A stretch of DNA of 64,000 bases from Streptomyces venezuelae (GTDB lineage Bacteria > Actinomycetota > Actinomycetes > Streptomycetales > Streptomycetaceae). Below the pieces are notes generated by a model. That model was not told the DNA's origin. It made no database searches and saw only the letters and a list, made by a program, of their open reading frames with translations. This document shows, piece by piece, positions 20,549-27,186 of the stretch. The stretch's first letter is position 1, and each line of letters starts with the position of its first letter. Where the stretch lies: the NCBI RefSeq assembly GCF_008642355.1, contig NZ_CP029193.1, positions 7,526,001-7,590,000 of the forward strand, read 5' to 3'. The translations under genes and the position numbers were made by a program.

Positions 20549-21351
20549 GGAAGCAGCCAATCGATCGGGCGCTGCTCGGCGAGGTGGACGGCGCCGGTGG
20601 CCGGGGTCATGGAGTCGAGTGCGAAGGGCGGCCCGTCGGCGGTCGACCAGGCGTAGCCGGACTTGGTGACGGAGGAGGGGGCGAGCCCTACGAGGACGGC
20701 GACGGGAGGTCCGTCCTTCGTGAACTGCCCGGCCAGTTCCCGGTCGCCGAGGAAACCGGTGATCCTCTGCCGGGTCTGCGCGACCCGGCCCACCGCTTTC
20801 ACCCGGCCGCGCAGCGTCCCGTACCGCTCGGTGGGCACGGACTGGACGGTGAGGTCGACCGCTGCGCCGACGGGCACGGTGGCCGCGCTGTCGGCGGGTA
20901 CGTAGAGCATCGCCGTCAGCGGGTCGCCGGTGCCCGCCACACGTTCCAGGGTCGCCACGTCGGCGCCGGTGGTGACGACGGTGCCGATCCTGGCGACGAG
21001 CGCGGTCACACGGCCCGCGGCGATGGCGCGCACGACCTTGTCGCCCCGCTCGGTGCGGACCTTCAGTACGGGGGCGCCGGTGTCGATCCGTTCGCCCTCC
21101 TCGGCCATGACGCGGGTCACCTGGCCGGTGACGGGGCTCTGCAGGACGTAACTGCCCTGGCCGTGGGTGAGGATGCCGGGGGCGCGGAGCGTCGAGGAGA
21201 GGGAACCGGTGACGGCCCAGACGCTGGATGCGGCCATGACGACGAGGGTGACGGCGAGGACGAGCAGGCCCTGGGGACGGGCGTGGCGCACCGGCAGGTC
21301 GAGTTCCTCGGGCGACTGCAGTTTGGACAGGGCCTGTTGGCGGAACTGCAC
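20545..21351 (-). CDS. HlyD-family secretion adaptor of the peptide exporter
   Basis: A 268-residue membrane-fusion-protein-like subunit. One transmembrane helix (about residues 29-50, LLVLAVTLVVMAAS) follows a cytosolic start (MQFRQQALSKLQSPEELD) typical of NHLM HlyD proteins. A lipoyl/barrel-sandwich half motif (SPVTGQVTRVMAEEGERI) and its partner (AAGRVTALVARIGTVVTTG) frame a very short or absent coiled-coil hairpin. This fits a Gram-positive exporter with no outer membrane. The start is a GTG. The stop overlaps the start of the C39-ABC gene, and a hairpin at 21422 separates this gene from the precursor gene upstream. Confidence 0.87.
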   Translation of the reverse strand: MQFRQQALSKLQSPEELDLPVRHARPQGLLVLAVTLVVMAASSVWAVTGSLSSTLRAPGILTHGQGSYVLQSPVTGQVTRVMAEEGERIDTGAPVLKVRTERGDKVVRAIAAGRVTALVARIGTVVTTGADVATLERVAGTGDPLTAMLYVPADSAATVPVGAAVDLTVQSVPTERYGTLRGRVKAVGRVAQTRQRITGFLGDRELAGQFTKDGPPVAVLVGLAPSSVTKSGYAWSTADGPPFALDSMTPATGAVHLAEQRPIDWLLP

Positions 21352-21421
21352 GGAACGCTTTCCTTACTGGGGCGTGGGCCGTGGGCTGAAGTGCCGTGGG
21401 CTGCTGTGCCGATGCGTCCGA

Positions 21422-21450
21422 GAGCCCCGGAACCTGAGGTCCCGGGGCTC
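21422..21450 (-). terminator. Hairpin between the peptide precursor gene and exporter genes
   Basis: GAGCCCCGG (21422-21430) pairs with CCGGGGCTC (21442-21450), and the inner ACC/GGT pair extends the stem with one mismatch. Lying in the 130-base gap between precursor and HlyD, it may act as a partial terminator that keeps precursor mRNA in excess over the exporter. There is no T tract. Confidence 0.6.
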
Positions 21451-21481
21451 CCGCAACGCGGCGTGTCTGTGAGCGGAAAGC

Positions 21482-21709
21482 TCAGAGACCGGCGGTCAGG
21501 CCGTCGGCGAGGCCGGTGACGGCGCCGGTGTTCAGGCCGGTGGCACCCTCGACCGTGCCGACGACGCCGGCGACGACGCCCGAGACGGGGGCGATCGAGT
21601 CAACGGTGCCGGTGACGTTGGACGCGACACCGGCGACGAGGCCACCGGAGACGTTGTCGAGGTCGGCGTCGGAAATCTCGAGGGTCTCGACCTGGGGGAC
21701 GTTGTTCAT
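21482..21709 (-). CDS. Double-glycine leader precursor peptide with Cys-free glycine-zipper core
   Basis: A 75-residue precursor, most likely the cargo of the exporter encoded just downstream. Residues 1-23 form an acidic leader (LEISDADLDNVSGG at 10-23) that ends in the Gly-Gly cut by C39 peptidases. The predicted 52-residue core has only small and aliphatic residues plus Thr, Ser, Asn, Pro and three acids (net charge about -3). It has no Cys, Lys, Arg, His, Phe, Tyr or Trp. Glycines are spaced four apart: GxxxG at core 21-25 and 28-32, then a ladder at 35, 39, 43, 47 and 51. This suggests a membrane-inserting or self-associating helix like those of two-peptide class II bacteriocins. No lanthipeptide, cyclodehydratase or radical-SAM gene is adjacent. 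The ATG at 21709 has AAGGG 12 bases upstream. Confidence 0.82.
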   Translation of the reverse strand: MNNVPQVETLEISDADLDNVSGGLVAGVASNVTGTVDSIAPVSGVVAGVVGTVEGATGLNTGAVTGLADGLTAGL

Positions 21710-21734
21710 GGTGTGAGCTGCCCTTCTCAATGAA

Positions 21735-21742
21735 TGTGCACA
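21735..21742. promoter_or_regulatory. TGTGCACA palindrome before the precursor peptide gene
   Basis: A perfect 8-base palindrome, part of ATGTGCACA, lies 26 bases before the precursor start codon. The same half (ATGTGCA) forms the larger palindrome at 22043. The pair may mark a regulator controlling the peptide operon. Confidence 0.3.
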
Positions 21743-22243
21743 GGGTTTTCCCTCGCGGAACCTGGGGATTCGAATTCCGCGGCGAGCCAGGATCAAAGCA
21801 CGTTCGCAGCTCGTACATCCAATCGACGGAGTGACCGCCCAGCGCGGTTGTGGCGGCGTATCACCGCTGCGTGCAGGCGGGTTCACCGCGTCGCGGCAGC
21901 TCCTTCACAACATTCACAGACGGGAATGGAGGATGTGGAGCGACTCCTTCCAACAAATCGGACACTTTCCCGTCGGTGGGCGGCTCGTGTGGCCGATGCA
22001 TGGAAATTCGCGGCGAGAGGGGCCCGAATTCCGTGACCGGAGTGCACATTCGATGTGCAGGTTGTTTGAAGGCGTCCCGGGCGTGCCCCATCGCGACCGA
22101 AGGGGACATCGAGGGCGGGTCCGGCCTTAATGCGTTGTTAACTCAGCGTAGCTTGATCGTACTTGACCGTAGTCGCCCGGAAGGGTTGACTTCTCGTTCG
22201 TCATCCCCCGCATCGTCTTCGTCCTCGACGCGAGAGCGAGTCC
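21743..22243. other. Divergent intergenic region between peptide operon and WS/DGAT gene
   Basis: About 500 bases without a convincing gene. It is clearly lower in GC than its surroundings. It holds repeated bits: CGAATTCCG at 21769 and 22025, CGCGGCGAG at about 21778 and 22010, and the ATGTGCA palindromes. It must contain the promoters for both divergent units. Open frames that cross it have no codon bias and I treat them as chance. Confidence 0.5.
22043..22059. promoter_or_regulatory. Palindrome TGCACAT-TCG-ATGTGCA, candidate operator
   Basis: A perfect 7-base inverted repeat around TCG, in the divergent region about 185 bases before the WS/DGAT start and 335 bases before the precursor start. 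It shares its half-site with TGTGCACA at 21735. A dimeric regulator is the simplest reading. No regulator gene is adjacent. Confidence 0.4.
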
Positions 22244-23614
22244 GTGACTTCTACGCCTGCTCAGAGTTCCGACCTGCTCGTCCCTCTCGACCTGGCCTTC
22301 TGGAACATCGAGACCGCCGAACACCCCATGCATCTGGGCGCCCTCGGCATCTTCGAGGCCGACGGACCCGACACGGCGGACCGCGCCGCGGGTCTCCTCG
22401 CGGCCCGCGCGGCGGCCGTGCCGGGGCTGCGCATGCGGATACGTTCGGTCTGGCTGCCCGTCGGCGGCGCGATGCGCGTGCCGGTGCCCGCCTTCGACCC
22501 CCTGGAACACATACGGCTCACGGCGCCCGTGGCCGACTTCCACGCCGCGGCAGGGGAGTTGATGCGGCGTCCGGTGGCGCGCGACCGGCCGCCGTGGGAG
22601 GCGCACGTCCTGCCGGGCGCCGACGGCACCTCCTTCGCCGTCCTCTTCAAGTTCCACCACGCGCTCGCCGACGGCCTGCGCGCCCTCACCCTCGGCGCCG
22701 CCCTCCTCGACCCCGTCGACCTGCCCGCCTCCCGCCCGCGCCCCCCGGCCCCCGCCGCCTCCCCGTGGTCGCTCCTCGACCCCCGCACCCTGCCCGGCCG
22801 CGTCCGCGGCACCGTCGCGGAGGTCGGCCAGGCCCTCGGCATCGGCACCTCCGTGGCCCGCGCCGCACTCGGCGTACGCTCCTGCGCCGCGCTCTCCTCG
22901 GCCGCCACCGGCACCCGCCGCACCGCCGGCGTCGTCCTCGACCTGGACGACGTGCACCAGGTGCGCAAAACGGTCGGCGGCACCGTCAACGACGTCCTGA
23001 TCGCCGTCGTCGCGGGAGCCCTGCGCCGCTGGCTCGACGAGCGCGGTGACTGCAGCGAGGGAGTCGAGCCACGCGCCCTCATCCCGGTCTCCCGCCGCCG
23101 CCCCCGCACCGCCAAGACCCCGGGCAACCGCCTCTCCGGCTACCTCGTCCGCCTCCCCGTCGGCCGCGAGGACCCGCTCGACCGGCTGCGCGACGTGCGC
23201 GCCGCCATGGACCGCAACAAGGACGCGGGCCCCGAGCGGGGCGCCGGAGCCGTAGCGCTCCTCGCCGAACACGTGCCCCCGCTCGGGCACCGGATCGGCG
23301 GGCCCGTCGTCGCCCAGGCCGCCCGGCTGCTCTTCGACATCCTCGTCACCAGCGTTCCGCTGCCCGGCGTCGGACTGCGGCTCGGCGGCTGCCGCCTCAC
23401 GGAGGTCTACCCCTTCGCGCCCCTCGCCCGGGGCCAGGCCCTCGCCGTCGCCGTCTCCACCTACCGCGGACGCGTGCACTACGGACTGGTCGCGGACGCC
23501 GCCGCCGTGCCCGACCTGGAGCTGCTCGCGCGGAGCCTGCGGGACGAGCTCGCCGGACTCGTGGCGGTCTGCGCACGGGAAGCGGGTTTGGTTCCCGGGC
23601 CCACCGCTACGTAA
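22244..23614 (+). CDS. Wax ester synthase / diacylglycerol acyltransferase (WS/DGAT family)
   Basis: A 456-residue acyl-CoA-dependent acyltransferase that should form triacylglycerol or wax esters at the membrane. The catalytic HHxxxDG motif is at 138-144 (HHALADG). The second family motif region appears as GGTVNDVLIAVVAGALRRWL near the middle. The C-terminal half has the usual SVPLPG region (TSVPLPGVGL). Length is normal. The start is a GTG with only a weak GAG-type ribosome site, and translation begins VTSTPAQSSDLL. It is divergent from the peptide operon and followed 66 bases later by the zinc-ribbon/SDR gene on the same strand, a possible two-gene unit. Confidence 0.92.
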   Translation: MTSTPAQSSDLLVPLDLAFWNIETAEHPMHLGALGIFEADGPDTADRAAGLLAARAAAVPGLRMRIRSVWLPVGGAMRVPVPAFDPLEHIRLTAPVADFHAAAGELMRRPVARDRPPWEAHVLPGADGTSFAVLFKFHHALADGLRALTLGAALLDPVDLPASRPRPPAPAASPWSLLDPRTLPGRVRGTVAEVGQALGIGTSVARAALGVRSCAALSSAATGTRRTAGVVLDLDDVHQVRKTVGGTVNDVLIAVVAGALRRWLDERGDCSEGVEPRALIPVSRRRPRTAKTPGNRLSGYLVRLPVGREDPLDRLRDVRAAMDRNKDAGPERGAGAVALLAEHVPPLGHRIGGPVVAQAARLLFDILVTSVPLPGVGLRLGGCRLTEVYPFAPLARGQALAVAVSTYRGRVHYGLVADAAAVPDLELLARSLRDELAGLVAVCAREAGLVPGPTAT

Positions 23615-23680
23615 ACTTCCGCTTTTGGAGTTCCGCGGACGACCGGATGCGCCGTGGCACGGACAACGAGGACAGCGGCG

Positions 23681-25177
23681 ATGACGGTGACAGACGAAAG
23701 CCAGGAGGGGCACGCCGAGCACGTGGCGTACGGCCCCGGCATCGACCCGGACCGTCTCGCCCTGTGCCTCAGCGTGCTCGACGAGCTGGACAAGCTCGAC
23801 GTCGACCACCCGGACGCGATCGCCGTGCGCCGCGCCACGGCCGGGATCTACCGGACGGTGAAGCAGCGCCGCCGCCAGGAGCGCCGCGCCGCCAAGACCG
23901 CCCACGACAAGGCCGTCACCGAAGCCACCGCCACCGGCTCCGCCCAGCGCATCGACGACGAGACCGAGGGCCTGCTGCCCTCCTCGCAGACGGAGGAGGG
24001 CCGGATCGCCGGGATACTCCAGCGCCCGCGCTCCTGCTACACCTGCAAGACGCGGTACGTGGAAGTCGACTACTTCTACCACCAGCTCTGTCCGGACTGC
24101 GCCCGCCTGAACCGCTCCAAGCGCGACGCCCGCGCCGACCTCACCGGCAAGCGCGCCCTGCTCACCGGCGGCCGCGCCAAGATCGGCATGTACATCGCGC
24201 TGCGTCTCCTGCGCGACGGCGCCCACACGACGATCACCACCCGGTTCCCCAAGGACGCCATCCGCCGCTTCAAGGCGATGGACGACTCGGCGGACTGGCT
24301 GCACCGTCTTGAGGTCGTCGGCATCGACCTGCGCGACCCGGCGCAGGCCGTGGCCCTCGCCGAGCAGGTCAGCGCGGCGGGCCCGCTCGACATCCTGATC
24401 AACAACGCGACGCAGACAGTACGCCGCCTGCCCTCCGCCTACGCCGCGCTGGTCGACGGCGAGGGCGCGCCGCTGCCCGCCGGGGAGCTGCCCGCCCACT
24501 CCGTCATCGGCGCCTTCAACTCCGGCGCCGTCGACGGCCTCGCCGCGCTGCCCGTCGGCACGAGCGGCCTGGACGCGCAGCAGGTCGCCGACCTCGCGCT
24601 CGTCGCGGGCAACGCCAGCGTCGCCCGGCACCTCGACGGCACCGCCATCGACGCGGGCGGCCTCGTCCCGGACGTCGTCGACAGCAACACGTGGGTGCAG
24701 ACCATCGAGCAGATCTCCCCGGTGGAGCTCCTCGAGACCCAGCTGTGCAACTACACGTCGCCCTTCATTCTCATCAGTGCCCTGCGCCCGGCCATGGCCG
24801 ACGCCGCGAGGAAGGCGCCGAGCGGCCGGGCCCACATCGTCAACGTCTCGGCGATGGAGGGCGTCTTCGGCCGCGGTTACAAGGGCGCGGGGCACCCCAA
24901 CACCAATGCCGCGAAGGCCGCGATGAACATGGTGACGCGCACCAGCGCCCAGGAGATGTTCCAGACCGACGGCATCCTCATGACCTCGGTGGACACCGGC
25001 TGGATCACGGACGAGCGCCCGCACTACGACAAGCTGCGTCTCGCCGAGGAGGGCTTCCACGCCCCGCTCGACCTGATCGACGGCGCCGCCCGCGTCTACG
25101 ACCCGGTGGTACGCGGCGAGGCGGGCGAGGACGTGTACGGCGTCTTCCTGAAGGACTACGAGCCGGGCAAGTGGTAG
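23681..25177 (+). CDS. Zinc-ribbon / short-chain dehydrogenase fusion protein with altered catalytic Tyr
   Basis: A 498-residue cytosolic protein. The N-terminal 115 residues are helical and charged. A four-Cys zinc ribbon follows (Cys119, Cys122, Cys137, Cys140, as CYTC and CPDC). Next is an SDR domain with cofactor loop TGGRAKIG at 162-169 and NNAT near 241. About 100 extra residues sit between the NNAT and serine motifs. The active-site Ser390 and Lys412 are present, but the position of the usual YxxxK tyrosine is Thr408. The protein may therefore not be a standard dehydrogenase. I prefer the ATG at 23681, with GAGGA upstream, over a GTG at 23654. Reaction and substrate are unknown. Confidence 0.85.
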   Translation: MTVTDESQEGHAEHVAYGPGIDPDRLALCLSVLDELDKLDVDHPDAIAVRRATAGIYRTVKQRRRQERRAAKTAHDKAVTEATATGSAQRIDDETEGLLPSSQTEEGRIAGILQRPRSCYTCKTRYVEVDYFYHQLCPDCARLNRSKRDARADLTGKRALLTGGRAKIGMYIALRLLRDGAHTTITTRFPKDAIRRFKAMDDSADWLHRLEVVGIDLRDPAQAVALAEQVSAAGPLDILINNATQTVRRLPSAYAALVDGEGAPLPAGELPAHSVIGAFNSGAVDGLAALPVGTSGLDAQQVADLALVAGNASVARHLDGTAIDAGGLVPDVVDSNTWVQTIEQISPVELLETQLCNYTSPFILISALRPAMADAARKAPSGRAHIVNVSAMEGVFGRGYKGAGHPNTNAAKAAMNMVTRTSAQEMFQTDGILMTSVDTGWITDERPHYDKLRLAEEGFHAPLDLIDGAARVYDPVVRGEAGEDVYGVFLKDYEPGKW

Positions 25178-25199
25178 CCGTTTAGGGCCGTCCTGGTCG

Positions 25200-25218
25200 G
25201 CTGAGACGCTGTCTCAGC
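25200..25218. promoter_or_regulatory. Perfect 8-bp hairpin or operator after the SDR gene
   Basis: GCTGAGAC and GTCTCAGC flank a 3-base GCT. The element lies 23 bases after the SDR stop and 29 bases before a larger terminator hairpin. It may be a first terminator stem or a protein-binding palindrome. The three-base loop is tight for RNA. Confidence 0.4.
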
Positions 25219-25246
25219 ATCCGGATGCTTTGCGAAAGTTTTTGGG

Positions 25247-25297
25247 CAGCCGGTCCGAGGCGCCGCGCACGGCGCGGTCCGGACCGGCTGTCCCTTT
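25247..25297 (+). terminator. Strong hairpin terminator with T run
   Basis: CAGCCGGTCC (25247-25256) pairs perfectly with GGACCGGCTG (25281-25290). The 24-base interior has its own GC-rich inner stem, and CCCTTTTT follows. A T run also precedes it (TTTTTGGG), so it could stop transcripts from both sides. It ends the WS/DGAT-SDR unit. Confidence 0.8.
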
Positions 25298-25705
25298 TTC
25301 GCCGGCCGTGACCGGGCGGGCGCGCACGGTGACCGGCGCGCCCGGGAAGGCCCAACACCCGCCGTGGTCACGGTTGGTGGCGAAGTTGCGCCGGTGCGTG
25401 TCGGCACCTGGACGGCCGCGCAGGCCGTGCGTCCCGCCTGGGTCTTCGGGAGCCTTGGTGTCCGGGCCCCCACGCGGTCGCTTCGGGGGCGTTGTCCGGA
25501 TTCCACCCCGACTCAGGTCCCCATCGAGCGAGGCGGCGCTCATTTGGTTAATGTAGGGCGAACGGGCGGCCACGAGAGATCCACAAGCATCCCTCGGCCG
25601 CTCGGGGGACAGGCCGGCGACCACGGCCGCGGTCCCGCCAGAGAACGGCGCCACCGCGACCGGACTGCCCTTGTCCTTCCGTTACGCGACACAAAGGAGT
25701 GCGCG
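25298..25705. other. Intergenic stretch upstream of the 57-residue peptide gene
   Basis: About 400 bases in which I see no convincing gene. It should carry the promoter of the peptide gene. The only lower-GC patch is near 25550 (GGTTAATGTAGGG), a possible -10 region. The overlapping open frames are long only because stop codons are rare in this GC-rich DNA. Confidence 0.4.
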
Positions 25706-25879
25706 GTGACACCAGATCTGACGAAGCACGAAAAGCGACCGGCGGAACGCGGCGGCGAGCGGGCCGGACGGCCCCACAAGCTCCGCAACCTGGAGGCGTG
25801 GGCCAAGGCGGCCCCCATCCGTCTGGCCGGCTACGAGGACGACCTCGCCGAGCCGCACATCCTCCCCGGTATCGACTGA
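25706..25879 (+). CDS. 57-residue peptide of unknown function
   Basis: A small gene with a strong AAAGGAG site seven bases before the GTG at 25706. The peptide has a basic, hydrophilic first half (Lys/Arg/Glu-rich, residues 1-33). The acidic-aliphatic end, APIRLAGYEDDLAEPHILPG then Ile-Asp, is very unlike it. It has no Cys and one Trp (Trp32). The split between a charged front and a compositionally distinct tail could be a leader-plus-core layout of a ribosomal peptide, or simply a small regulatory or structural protein. No maturation enzyme lies beside it. It is isolated between two terminator hairpins, at 25247 and 25920, so it is probably monocistronic and well expressed. I do not recognise a family. 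Confidence 0.65.
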   Translation: MTPDLTKHEKRPAERGGERAGRPHKLRNLEAWAKAAPIRLAGYEDDLAEPHILPGID

Positions 25880-25919
25880 GCCGACACCGGCCCGGCACCG
25901 CACCGGCCCGCTTCGCCAC

Positions 25920-25949
25920 GTGCCCCCAGTCCTGGACGACCGGGGGCAC
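25920..25949 (+). terminator. Hairpin terminator after the 57-residue peptide gene
   Basis: GTGCCCCC (25920-25927) pairs with GGGGGCAC (25942-25949) around a 14-base loop, 40 bases after the stop codon. Confidence 0.65.
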
Positions 25950-26264
25950 AGGTGTGTCCGGGCATGTGACGCCTTCGGAGGCGTGCCTTCCGAAGCGTGA
26001 CCTCGGAGGTGTGCGGCAACCCGCGTTGACACGCGGGTGAGCGGTTGACTGTAATGGTGCTCGTGCCGCGTGGCGCCGACCAAAGAGCAGTGGGCAGGTC
26101 GGCGATCGGGCGAGCACCTTCACTCAAGGACGACGCCGATGACCACGTCGTGAGTTTTCACCTTCAGGCCCTCGCCTGACCCGCGCGCTTCGACGCGCCC
26201 CGGGCCCGCCGTACGCGCGGCCGCGCCATTCCTCCACCACCACGCACGGAGATGCGACACCGTC
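25950..26264. other. Intergenic region before the F420/hemerythrin gene
   Basis: About 310 bases without a gene. It has the near repeats GGAGGCGTGCC (25977) and GGAGGTGTGCGG (26003). A promoter-like TTGACAC lies near 26027 and a TTGACTGTAATGG patch near 26045. The start codon at 26265 has GGAGATG about 15 bases upstream. Confidence 0.35.
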
Positions 26265-27179
26265 ATGCCCACACCCTTCAACCAGTCCGTCATCGACGAG
26301 TTCCGAGCCAACGGCGGCAAGGTCGGCGGCCCCTTCGAGGACGGCGACCTGCTGCTCCTCACCACCACCGGCGCACGCTCCGGCAAGCAGCACACCACCC
26401 CGCTCGGCTACGTCCGCGACGACGGCCTGCTCCTGGTCACCGGGTCGAACCTCGGTGGCCCGCGCCACCCCGACTGGTACCACAACGTCCTCGCGCACCC
26501 CACGGTGACCGTGGAGCTCGGCACCGACACGTTCGAGGCCGTCGCCGTCCCCGCCGAAGGGGAGCGGCGCGACCGGCTCTTCGAGCGGATCGTGGCCGCC
26601 GACCCCGGATACGGTGAGTACCGGACGCGGACGGACCGGATCCTGCCCGTGGTCGTCCTGGAACGGCCCGCGCACGAGGCGGACATCCCGGAGGACGCCG
26701 CCGACTTCGCCGACAAGATGCTGCAGGTGCACCTCTGGCTACGCGGTCAGCTGCGCCACGTACGCGAAGAGACCGACGCGTACTTCGCCGCGCTCGGCGA
26801 ACACCGGGAGCGCCGGGGGTCGGACGCCCCGCCGGCACCGGGCCTCGGACTGCAGATCCGTCAGCACTGCCTGGCGTTCTGCGACGCCCTGGAGTTCCAC
26901 CACAGCGGCGAGGACGCGCACCTCTTCCCGACCATGGCCGGGCACCACCCCGAGCTGCGCGACACCTTCGACCGGCTCACCGAGGAGCACCGGAGCGTCG
27001 CCCGCATCCAGGGCGAGCTCGCCGCGCTGCTCGCGGACGTCGGCGGTGCGGACCCCGAGCGGTTCCGTGCCGAACTCACGCGCATGTCGCAGGAGCTGAC
27101 GGCCCATCTGGACTACGAGGAGGAGGCGCTGCTGCCGATCCTCGCCGAGCTCCCCTGGCCTCCCGGGCCGCCCGCGTGA
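26265..27179 (+). CDS. F420-dependent (DDN-type) oxidoreductase fused to a hemerythrin HHE domain
   Basis: A 304-residue cytosolic fusion. Residues 1-135 are a deazaflavin-dependent nitroreductase (DDN/FDOR) domain: FRANGGKVGG at 13-22, LTTTGARSGK at 32-41, then HPDWYHNVLAHP at 68-79. Residues about 150-295 are a hemerythrin-like four-helix bundle with candidate iron ligands His156, His201, His212, Glu216, His242, His281 and Glu285. A thiol is near one ligand (HCLAFC). The family logic would be a flavin/F420 reductase joined to a di-iron oxygen or nitric-oxide sensor or scavenger. Substrates are unknown. It stands alone; the next gene is convergent eight bases away. Confidence 0.9.
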   Translation: MPTPFNQSVIDEFRANGGKVGGPFEDGDLLLLTTTGARSGKQHTTPLGYVRDDGLLLVTGSNLGGPRHPDWYHNVLAHPTVTVELGTDTFEAVAVPAEGERRDRLFERIVAADPGYGEYRTRTDRILPVVVLERPAHEADIPEDAADFADKMLQVHLWLRGQLRHVREETDAYFAALGEHRERRGSDAPPAPGLGLQIRQHCLAFCDALEFHHSGEDAHLFPTMAGHHPELRDTFDRLTEEHRSVARIQGELAALLADVGGADPERFRAELTRMSQELTAHLDYEEEALLPILAELPWPPGPPA

Positions 27180-27186
27180 CGCCGGT

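Noticed and set aside
21482..21709. Lanthipeptide or thiopeptide precursor
   Set aside because: The core has no Cys, and no LanM, cyclodehydratase or radical-SAM gene is near. A double-glycine, bacteriocin-like reading is better supported.
22127..25060. A 977-codon minus-strand frame across the WS/DGAT and SDR genes
   Set aside because: It is a shadow of two well-supported plus-strand genes, with composition typical of antisense in GC-rich DNA.
25706..25879. Lasso-peptide precursor
   Set aside because: No B or C enzymes are adjacent, and no core with an acid at position 7-9 after a clear cut site stands out.
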